Source: Candidatus Taylorbacteria bacterium RIFCSPLOWO2_01_FULL_45_15b
Lineage (GTDB): Bacteria; Patescibacteriota; Minisyncoccia; Phycocordibacterales; 01-FULL-45-15b
Direction: 5' to 3'
NCBI GenBank assembly: GCA_001822655.1
Contig: MHRX01000014.1
Location: 1 to 9,928 of the forward strand
Length of the DNA: 9,928 nt
Below the pieces are notes generated by a model. It saw only the letters and a list, made by a program, of their open reading frames with translations, was not told where the DNA came from and ran no database searches. Positions 4,263-9,928 of the stretch are shown in pieces. Both the position numbers and the translations under genes were made by a program. How positions within the stretch are numbered: position 1 is the first letter of the stretch; every line of letters begins with the position of its first letter.

Positions 4263-5495
4263 ATGGTTCTATCTCACAGTCGGTATAGCTTTCCGCGGTG
4301 CGTCTCTATGTATATCAATAATAAACGAATATATCTTGATTATGCTTCACTCACACCGGTTGATACCGGTGTTCGGCGCGTCATGGGTCGTATTTCAAGA
4401 AAATTTTTTGCAAACCCGTCCGCTTTGTATGGGGAGGGAGTTGTGGCGAAGCGTGTGCTTGAAAACGCGCGCGCACAATCGGCGGAGTTCTTTAACGCGC
4501 ACAAGGATGAGATTTATTTTACGTCGGGTGGAACTGAATCAAATAATGTTGCCATACGAGGGATTATTGATATGGCGCGATCGAACGGTACTTTGTATAA
4601 AAAAATGCATATTGTAACGAGCGCAATAGAACATTCGTCCGTTCTTGAAGTAATGAAATTTTTTGAAAAGCATGGGGTAGACATTACGTATCTCGGAGTG
4701 GACAGCCGCGGGATGATTATTCAAAAAGAACTGGAGGCGGCGTTGCGGCCGGAGACGGTGCTCGTTTCTATTATGATGGTGAATAATGAGGTCGGGAGTT
4801 TCAATGACCCCCGGCTTATTGCCCAAAATATCAGGCATTTTGTCCGCCATCGCCAAAACCGGAACCGCGTGTCTCAAAAAATATATTTTCACACCGACGC
4901 TTCACAAGCAGGGCTTTACTATGACATTAATACCGAACGACTTGGCGCAGATATGATTACGTTTGATGGTCAAAAAATGTACGGACCGCGCTCATCAGGA
5001 TTGCTCTTTGTTCGACGGGGAATTTTGCTCGCGCCAATTTTATTCGGCGGAGGCCAAGAAAAAGGCCTGCGTCCTGGGACCGAAGACGTCGCAAAGGCCG
5101 TCGGAATCACGGAAGCTTTGCGCGAGGCGATTCGAGTTCGCCGGCGGGAATCGGCGCGATTATATGAATTAAAGAAATATTTTCTTTCCGAGTTGTTAAA
5201 AATAAATGGCGTGAATCTAAACGGCACATTCGAGGATTCATCGCCTCATATACTGAATGTCTCGGTACAAGGAATCGATAATGAATTTTTTATTTTACAG
5301 CTTGACGCGCGCGGAATAGCCGCAAGTACGAAGAGCGCATGTTTGAGGGACGAAAATGAATCTTATGTGATACGGGCGCTCGGGAGATCTGACCGCGCGA
5401 AAAATTCCATTCGATTTTCTTTTGGCCGCCGAACGACAAAGCGAGACATTCATCAAGCAATTTTTGTTATAAAAGAAATATTGGCGTTGAGGTAG
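4263..5495 (+). CDS. Cysteine desulfurase (NifS/IscS-like), 410 aa
   Basis: This PLP enzyme takes sulfur from cysteine for tRNA thiolation or Fe-S clusters, leaving alanine. Visible motifs are the N-terminal RIYLDYASLTPVD (22-34), FTSGGTESNN (86-95), His124 in SAIEHSSV, NNEVG (174-178), Asp212 and Gln215 in HTDASQAG (PLP contacts), the Schiff-base Lys238 in DGQKMYGPR, GGGQEKGLRPGTEDV (262-276) and the catalytic Cys360 in KSACLRDENESY. Thus all key residues are present. The residue before the lysine is Gln rather than the usual His of the SGHK motif. ATG 4263 has GGA 6 nt upstream. The family would also fit ATG 4308 (MYINNKRIYLDY), so the first 15 residues are doubtful. TTGACG at 4243-4248 is a possible -35. 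No IscU or MnmA gene is in view, so the sulfur acceptor is unknown. Confidence 0.93.
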   Translation: MVLSHSRYSFPRCVSMYINNKRIYLDYASLTPVDTGVRRVMGRISRKFFANPSALYGEGVVAKRVLENARAQSAEFFNAHKDEIYFTSGGTESNNVAIRGIIDMARSNGTLYKKMHIVTSAIEHSSVLEVMKFFEKHGVDITYLGVDSRGMIIQKELEAALRPETVLVSIMMVNNEVGSFNDPRLIAQNIRHFVRHRQNRNRVSQKIYFHTDASQAGLYYDINTERLGADMITFDGQKMYGPRSSGLLFVRRGILLAPILFGGGQEKGLRPGTEDVAKAVGITEALREAIRVRRRESARLYELKKYFLSELLKINGVNLNGTFEDSSPHILNVSVQGIDNEFFILQLDARGIAASTKSACLRDENESYVIRALGRSDRAKNSIRFSFGRRTTKRDIHQAIFVIKEILALR

Positions 5496-5584
5496 CTTTC
5501 TCGAATTTCTCCAACCATTCGATCGGTGTTGCTAAATAAGGGCGGGAATAGCTGTCTTCGATATTTTTTCTATGAATTTTGGTA

Positions 5585-5593
5585 TGATATAAT
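5585..5593 (+). promoter_or_regulatory. Extended -10 promoter of the 5606-6019 gene
   Basis: TGATATAAT is a perfect extended -10 element (TG-n-TATAAT). No good -35 is present, which is usual for extended -10 promoters. Transcription would start near 5600, only about 6 nt before ATG 5606. The mRNA would be leaderless or nearly so. Confidence 0.7.
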
Positions 5594-5605
5594 TCTATAT
5601 CCCCA

Positions 5606-6019
5606 ATGAGTAACTCGAATAACAAAACTGCCCAAAATATTCAGCTTTCAGGACTACAAAAATTAGACCATTTTATATTGGGTCTTGATATTGCTCTACT
5701 TGGATGGACTGTTGTTAATACTGATTGGATTCCCCAACACAATGTCTACGTTATTTGGCTTGTAGGAATATTTTGGGCACTGATTATTCTTTCTATAATT
5801 GCGGGAATAACCAGACAAATATTCATTGCCGAGTTTCTGAGATTCGATGATATGCACCACGATTTTCAACAAAATGGTAATCAAGAGAATAGAGAAAAAG
5901 CAAGAAAGCAAATGGATTTTACTGATAAAATATATCGATATTTTGGATTAGCGTCAATCGCTTTATTGGTGATCGCTCTCATGCTGCTTGCAGGTATTAA
6001 GCTATTTATTTTGCTCTAA
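5606..6019 (+). CDS. Small membrane protein of unknown function, 137 aa
   Basis: I do not recognise the family. Three hydrophobic helices are evident: about 20-38 (LDHFILGLDIALLGWTVV), 47-68 (VYVIWLVGIFWALIILSIIAG) and 112-136. The segment between helices 2 and 3 (70-110) is polar and charged (QQNGNQENREKARKQMDF) and should form a soluble, mostly helical loop. No enzyme motif is visible. By eye the gene is richer in A and T than its neighbours, which could mark a different origin or just membrane codon bias. No Shine-Dalgarno precedes the ATG. The strong extended -10 box ends 12 nt before it, which supports this start and near-leaderless translation. The preceding desulfurase is in the same direction but 110 nt away, so co-transcription is not needed. 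Confidence 0.75.
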   Translation: MSNSNNKTAQNIQLSGLQKLDHFILGLDIALLGWTVVNTDWIPQHNVYVIWLVGIFWALIILSIIAGITRQIFIAEFLRFDDMHHDFQQNGNQENREKARKQMDFTDKIYRYFGLASIALLVIALMLLAGIKLFILL

Positions 6020-6093
6020 TTATTCAAGAATCACGGTCCTTGCGAGAAATAAAGGAAAAAAATCGTCAGTCCGCAAGCACGGCAGTATTTTCG

Positions 6094-6105
6094 TGATAAT
6101 ATTAT
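6094..6105 (+). promoter_or_regulatory. Candidate promoter of the 6147-7019 gene
   Basis: TGATAATAT (6094-6102) resembles an extended -10, and TATTAT (6100-6105) matches TATAAT in 5 of 6. Either would start transcription near 6109-6112, at or past ATG 6111. This favours ATG 6147 as the real start. Confidence 0.45.
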
Positions 6106-6146
6106 AGATTATGCGGAAGGTGTGTCCGCGCCCAGCTTCTAATAAA

Positions 6147-7019
6147 ATGGAAAATCTCACGAAACATCAACTGATTCTCGTAACACTGCTTGTAAGCTTT
6201 GTGACGTCGATTGCGACTGGCGTAATTACTTTTTCTTTGCTTCGCGAGGCGCCAACATCAGTTACCCAGACAATCAATCGTGTTGTCGAGAGGACAGTCG
6301 AGCAAGTTGTGCCGGTAGAAATTATTACCAACGTGATGAGGGAGGTGAAAGAAGTTAAGGTAACAATTGATGAAGAAGCGGAAATCATATCTGCAATTGC
6401 GAAAAATAAGTCGAGCTTCGTTCGTTTATATTCAGCAGATGAAAAGGGAGATAAAAGCCTGTATGTAACACTCGGAATTGTGGTTAAAGATGATGGACTC
6501 ATTGTCGCCGACAAGAGCTTTATATCTGACAAGGCAAAATATGTTGCCGAGACAGGTGAAGGTGTGGCAGTACCCGTCGTTATTGTTGCAAGAAATGATG
6601 CGGGTGGCACGTCATACCTAAAAGCTCGTGAAAAAAATACTGCAGTATCGAAACTCTTTCCCGTTTTATTTGATCCAAATATTCCAAAACTCGGACAGAC
6701 CGTCATTGCACTCGGGGGAGAGGCAAAGACTGGGATAATAAAGGGAATTATCACGGGTTTTAGCGAGAAAGACGGCCGTTCATATTATGAAGTTGATTTT
6801 CCGGTACCCGATTCGTTTATGGGGGCAATGCTTATTTCATCACAGGGAAATTTGCTTGGCATCAGAACTAAGCGTTCGGAAGTTGTCGGGAGAAACATCT
6901 TCATATCCGGAAATAGTATTCCTCTCGAGCTTGAGACCATTCAATTTGACTCGCTCTCTGCGACATCGAGCTCGGCTAATCTTCCGCTGGACATAGAAAA
7001 GACAGTATCAGTAAATTGA
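6147..7019 (+). CDS. Membrane-anchored trypsin-fold protein lacking catalytic residues, 290 aa
   Basis: It resembles HtrA/DegP-like serine proteases in layout but appears inactive. Residues 8-32 form a transmembrane anchor (LILVTLLVSFVTSIATGVITF). A charged, partly coiled linker (about 40-85) follows, then a beta-rich domain. LGIVVKDDGLIVADKSFI (109-126) corresponds to the HtrA stretch G-x-G-x-I-x-x-D-G-x-I-x-T-N-x-H-V, but no His is present. PDSFMGAMLISSQGNLLGIR (221-240) corresponds to G-N-S-G-G-P-L-x-x-x-x-G-x-x-x-G-I, but the nucleophile serine and its GG are lost. LGQTVIALGG (182-191) fits the strand before the active-site loop. A structural, peptide-binding or envelope role is likely. 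I chose ATG 6147 because the upstream ATG 6111 overlaps the promoter and would add basic, non-hydrophobic residues. No PDZ domain is present. Confidence 0.75.
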   Translation: MENLTKHQLILVTLLVSFVTSIATGVITFSLLREAPTSVTQTINRVVERTVEQVVPVEIITNVMREVKEVKVTIDEEAEIISAIAKNKSSFVRLYSADEKGDKSLYVTLGIVVKDDGLIVADKSFISDKAKYVAETGEGVAVPVVIVARNDAGGTSYLKAREKNTAVSKLFPVLFDPNIPKLGQTVIALGGEAKTGIIKGIITGFSEKDGRSYYEVDFPVPDSFMGAMLISSQGNLLGIRTKRSEVVGRNIFISGNSIPLELETIQFDSLSATSSSANLPLDIEKTVSVN

Positions 7020-7044
7020 CTAGGTTTTACTAGCATTGTATAGT
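7016..7044 (+). promoter_or_regulatory. Sigma70-type promoter of the Clp gene
   Basis: TTGACT (7016-7021, 5 of 6), a 17-bp spacer and TATAGT (7039-7044, 5 of 6) make a good promoter. The -35 box overlaps the TGA stop of the preceding gene. A start near 7051 leaves a 77-nt leader. I see no CIRCE (TTAGCACTC-N9-GAGTGCTAA) or CtsR operator, so heat-shock control is not shown. Confidence 0.7.
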
Positions 7045-7127
7045 TATTTAACTCCTCGTTGTGGCGGAAAACCCTACTCATTTACATTTGTCGGAGAGGC
7101 GATAAAATTAACGAACGAGATACAATA

Positions 7128-9815
7128 ATGACACCATTTAATCACTTTACAACGAAAGCGAAAGAAGCGATTCGGAAGGCCCACGAATTGGCTATTGAAC
7201 GCGGTCAAAATCATGTCAATCCATTGCACCTTCTGGCGGCTCTGATTCTGCAGGAAGAGAGTATGGTCGCGTCCATTCTTGATAAACTTGAGATTGACAC
7301 GATGTTACTCACGGACTCTTTACTCGAGTCCATAGAAAGTCCGGAGTCAGGCGGTGTTCTTTCGCCCTCCTATCAGATTTATCTGACGCCGGAACTTGCT
7401 CAGGCAATCGAAAGCTCCGGAAAAGTAGCCTCATCATTGAAAGACGAGTTCGTCTCGACCGAGCACCTTTTTATCGCGCTTCTTGACTCGCCCGGTAGCG
7501 CGAAGGAAATGTTAAGCCGTTTCAAGATTGATCGAGCGAGCGTTGTCCGAGTACTCGAAGATTTGCGCTCCGGTAAAATTTCAGACGCCGCACAGCCTAA
7601 GAAATATAAATTTCTCGCCAAATATGCGCGGAGCCTCACTAAACTTGCGGCCGAAAACAAACTTGATCCGGTGATCGGGCGGGATACGGAAATTTCGCGC
7701 ATCATACAGATTCTTTCACGTCGCACGAAAAACAATCCAATTTTGATAGGGGAGGCTGGTGTCGGAAAGACAGCGATTGCCGAAGGTCTTGCAAATCGCA
7801 TGGCTGTCGGAGATGTTCCGGAATCTTTGAAAGACAAAGAGCTCGTATCGCTTGATCTCGGGCTTTTGATTGCCGGTACAAAGTACCGCGGAGAATTTGA
7901 AGAGCGACTCAAAAACATAATGAAAGAAGTTGAGCGTTCAGAGGGGAAAATTATTCTCTTTATCGACGAGATTCACACCATCGTCGGAGCAGGTGCCGCT
8001 GAAGGATCAATGGATGCGTCAAACATGCTGAAGCCCGCGCTGGCGAAAGGCGAGCTTCGAGCCATCGGCGCTACGACCCTCCGCGAGTTTCAGAAACATA
8101 TTGAAAAAGATCCCGCGCTTACGCGCCGCTTTCAGCCGGTGTTTGTTTCCGAACCTTCAATTGATGACGCGATTGCGATTTTGAGAGGTATAAAAGAAAA
8201 ATATGAGCTGTATCACGGCGTCAAAATTACCGATGACGCAATTGTCGCCGCCGTACAGCTTTCTTCGCGCTACATCACTGATAGATTTTTGCCGGACAAA
8301 GCGGTGGATCTTATTGACGAGGCCGCATCACAGCTTAAAATCTCCCTCGAAAACATGCCTCCTGCGCTTGAAGAAACTCGCCGAAAGGTGATGCGACTTG
8401 AAATTGAGAAAGAGGCCTTGAAGGCGGAACTGGCGACTTCAAAAAATGCAAAATCAAGAACGAAAAAAATCGAAAAGGAAATCGCAGATTTGAAGGAGAC
8501 GACTTCAGAACTTGAACTTAAATGGAAAAATGAGAAGGAAATTCTTTCCGGTATAAAACAAGTTAAGAAAGAGCTGGAAGCGATGCGCATTGAGGCAGAA
8601 CATGCTGAAGCACGGGCGGACTTGGCAAAGGCCGCAGAAATTCGATACGGAAGAATTCCACAGCTTGAGAAGGAGCTTGATGGAAAAAATAAGAGACTTA
8701 AGAAATTGCAGACAACGCGACGTATTTTGAAAGAAGAGATTGTAGAAGCAGATATCGCTTCGGTGGTTTCGCGCTGGACGAATATTCCGGTGAACAGAAT
8801 GCTTGAGGAGGAAGCGGAAAAACTTTCACGAATGGAGGAAGTACTGACGCGCCGCATCGTTGGACAGCAGGACGCGGTAAAAAAAATCGCCGACACCGTG
8901 AAGCGCTCGAGAGCGGGCATTGCAGATCCCAGTCGTCCGATCGGTTCCTTCATATTCCTTGGTCCTACGGGAGTTGGAAAAACGGAACTTACGAAGGCGC
9001 TCGCTGAATTCATGTTTGATGATGATAAGGCGCTCATTCGTATTGATATGTCCGAATTTATGGAAAAACATTCAGTGTCGAAACTCATTGGCGCGCCGCC
9101 CGGTTATGTTGGACACGATGAGGGAGGAAGTTTTACAGAAATAGTACGCCATCGTCCGTACTCGGTTATACTTTTTGATGAGATCGAAAAGGCTCATCCG
9201 GAAGTTTTCAACATCATGTTGCAGATCATGGATAACGGGCGTTTGACTGACAATAAAGGTCGCGTGGTCAATTTCAAGAACTCAATTATCATAATGACTT
9301 CGAATATAGGCGCGCAGTACATTGATAAACTTGAGCAAATCGGTTTCGCCGGTCTCGCGGAAGATAAAGCTAAGTATGAAAAAACGAAAGAGCGCGTCTT
9401 GGAGTCATTGAAGGACTATTTCCGACCTGAATTTTTGAATCGCCTCGACGACATAATTATCTTCGATATTTTGAGTCCGGAAGCCATTACCGACATTGTT
9501 AAAATTCAGGTCGGTATTGTGAAAGAAAGACTTGCGCAGAAAGAGATTGCGCTCGAAGTTTCTGATGAGGTGCTCGCGTATCTTTCAAAAGAGGGATACA
9601 ACCCGCAGTACGGCGCGCGCCCACTGAAGAGACTTATCCAAAATAAAATTCTGACTCCGGTTGCGTCCCTTATGATTACGCAGGGAGTTATGAAAGGAGG
9701 AGAAATCGCCGTTACGATGAAGGGGAGCGAATTCGCTTTTGACGTCAAGAAAGGAAAAAAAGGATCATTCTTCGAAAAGGATGAGGTGATGGAGGCTGAA
9801 ACCGTCGCTGTCTAA
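7128..9815 (+). CDS. Clp/Hsp100 AAA+ disaggregase with a ClpB-type middle domain and a ClpP-type IGF loop, 895 aa
   Basis: It is a two-ring AAA+ unfoldase that threads proteins through a hexamer pore using ATP. Domains: double Clp N repeat (about 4-145); D1 with Walker A GEAGVGKT (208-215), Walker B IILFIDE (275-281) and Arg finger region DPALTRRF (328-335); long coiled-coil middle domain (about 405-530); D2 with Walker A GPTGVGKT (612-619), Walker B SVILFDE (679-685) and sensor 2 GARPLKR (829-835). Total length and the roughly 120-residue middle domain match ClpB. However, D2 contains EQIGFAG (IGF 738-740), 24 residues before FRPEF, where ClpC has VGF for docking ClpP. It may therefore feed a protease. 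The start is ATG 7128 (MTPFNHFTTKAKEA fits the family); TTG 7059 is unlikely. Possible names are clpB or clpC. No clpP is in the window. Confidence 0.93.
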   Translation: MTPFNHFTTKAKEAIRKAHELAIERGQNHVNPLHLLAALILQEESMVASILDKLEIDTMLLTDSLLESIESPESGGVLSPSYQIYLTPELAQAIESSGKVASSLKDEFVSTEHLFIALLDSPGSAKEMLSRFKIDRASVVRVLEDLRSGKISDAAQPKKYKFLAKYARSLTKLAAENKLDPVIGRDTEISRIIQILSRRTKNNPILIGEAGVGKTAIAEGLANRMAVGDVPESLKDKELVSLDLGLLIAGTKYRGEFEERLKNIMKEVERSEGKIILFIDEIHTIVGAGAAEGSMDASNMLKPALAKGELRAIGATTLREFQKHIEKDPALTRRFQPVFVSEPSIDDAIAILRGIKEKYELYHGVKITDDAIVAAVQLSSRYITDRFLPDKAVDLIDEAASQLKISLENMPPALEETRRKVMRLEIEKEALKAELATSKNAKSRTKKIEKEIADLKETTSELELKWKNEKEILSGIKQVKKELEAMRIEAEHAEARADLAKAAEIRYGRIPQLEKELDGKNKRLKKLQTTRRILKEEIVEADIASVVSRWTNIPVNRMLEEEAEKLSRMEEVLTRRIVGQQDAVKKIADTVKRSRAGIADPSRPIGSFIFLGPTGVGKTELTKALAEFMFDDDKALIRIDMSEFMEKHSVSKLIGAPPGYVGHDEGGSFTEIVRHRPYSVILFDEIEKAHPEVFNIMLQIMDNGRLTDNKGRVVNFKNSIIIMTSNIGAQYIDKLEQIGFAGLAEDKAKYEKTKERVLESLKDYFRPEFLNRLDDIIIFDILSPEAITDIVKIQVGIVKERLAQKEIALEVSDEVLAYLSKEGYNPQYGARPLKRLIQNKILTPVASLMITQGVMKGGEIAVTMKGSEFAFDVKKGKKGSFFEKDEVMEAETVAV

Positions 9816-9856
9816 ACTTTATAAATCGCATTTCTCATGTTATATTTTCGAGCGTG

Positions 9857-9862
9857 TATAAT
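9857..9862 (+). promoter_or_regulatory. Perfect TATAAT abutting the tRNA-Tyr 5' end
   Basis: TATAAT ends exactly one base before the predicted tRNA start. A transcript from it would begin about 7 nt inside the tRNA, so it cannot serve mature tRNA-Tyr in the usual way. A second -10-like TATATT (9841-9846), with weak TTTATA (9818-9823) as -35, would give a leader of about 10 nt and is the better candidate. Confidence 0.25.
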
Positions 9863-9928
9863 GCGCCGGTCGGATAGCGGCTATTCCAGGAGACTGTAAA
9901 TCTCCGGCCCAATGGGCATCGCTGGTTC
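9863..9928 (+). tRNA. tRNA-Tyr (anticodon GUA), truncated by the window end
   Basis: The 5' acceptor strand GCGCCGG (9863-9869) is followed by T8, C9 and a D-arm GGATAGCGGCTATTCC. The anticodon stem GGAGA/TCTCC encloses CTGTAAA with anticodon GTA (9896-9898). A long variable arm GCCC-AAT-GGGC (9907-9917) marks a class II tRNA, as expected for bacterial tyrosine tRNA. The T-stem GCTGG and the start of the T-loop (TTC) are present. The remaining T-arm and 3' acceptor strand lie outside the window. It starts 48 nt after the Clp stop. Confidence 0.93.

Noticed and set aside
5540..5550. GGGCGGGAAT match to the tRNA-Cys terminal repeat core
   Set aside because: Only 10 bases match and there is no second arm, no P2/P3 helices and no A/T hairpin. 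It is compatible with chance.
6039..6077. Inverted repeat CTTGCG / CGCAAG before the trypsin-fold gene
   Set aside because: The stem is only 6 bp with a 27-nt loop and no T-run; it is expected by chance.
7017..7019. Recoded TGA (Gly) as in some candidate phyla
   Set aside because: TGA ends the trypsin-fold gene and a promoter follows at once. No reading frame continues past it, so TGA behaves as a stop.
7020..7127. CIRCE or CtsR-type heat-shock operator before the Clp gene
   Set aside because: No TTAGCACTC/GAGTGCTAA pair and no GGTCAAA tandem repeat are found in the leader or promoter.
8270..9088. Long open frame antisense to the Clp gene (272 codons)
   Set aside because: The translation is serine-rich low-complexity sequence typical of the complement of a lysine- and glutamate-rich coiled coil. 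The plus-strand Clp domains are unambiguous.

Overview
The window looks like chromosomal DNA of a streamlined bacterium, most likely a member of the Candidate Phyla Radiation (Patescibacteria, Parcubacteria-like). The main clues are an IF-2 of about 500 residues that lacks the usual long N-terminal region, a cysteine desulfurase of divergent type, a membrane-anchored trypsin-fold protein without catalytic residues, very short intergenic regions, and few Shine-Dalgarno sequences. The genetic code looks standard: TGA is used as a stop. The lineage is inferred from protein resemblance only.

Layout from the left. A minus-strand tRNA-Leu(UAA) (89-179) is followed by a plus-strand gene of unknown function (380-904) with its own promoter and a clear terminator. 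A minus-strand small lipoprotein gene (991-1254) has its own terminator and promoter. Next on the minus strand comes tRNA-Cys(GCA) (1595-1666). Two tandem units lie downstream of it (1494-1577 and 1367-1460). Each ends with a copy of the tRNA 3' end, and each copy is followed by an A/T-rich hairpin. The two units fold alike with compensatory base changes, so they look like a structured RNA. Upstream of tRNA-Cys lie inverted 7-bp repeats, then the minus-strand pair infB-rbfA (3587 to 1765), and then a DUF4446 membrane protein gene (3727-4197). Two palindromes between 9-bp direct repeats occupy the gap before infB.

The plus strand then carries a cysteine desulfurase (4263-5495), a three-helix membrane protein (5606-6019), the degenerate trypsin-fold protein (6147-7019), a large Clp-family AAA+ disaggregase (7128-9815), and a tRNA-Tyr(GUA) cut off by the window end.

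Most genes serve translation (three tRNAs, IF-2, RbfA, and possibly tRNA thiolation through the desulfurase) or protein quality control (Clp). The most notable observations are the tRNA-Cys terminal repeats with covarying helices, and the Clp protein, which combines a ClpB-type long middle domain with an IGF tripeptide where ClpA/ClpC bind ClpP.
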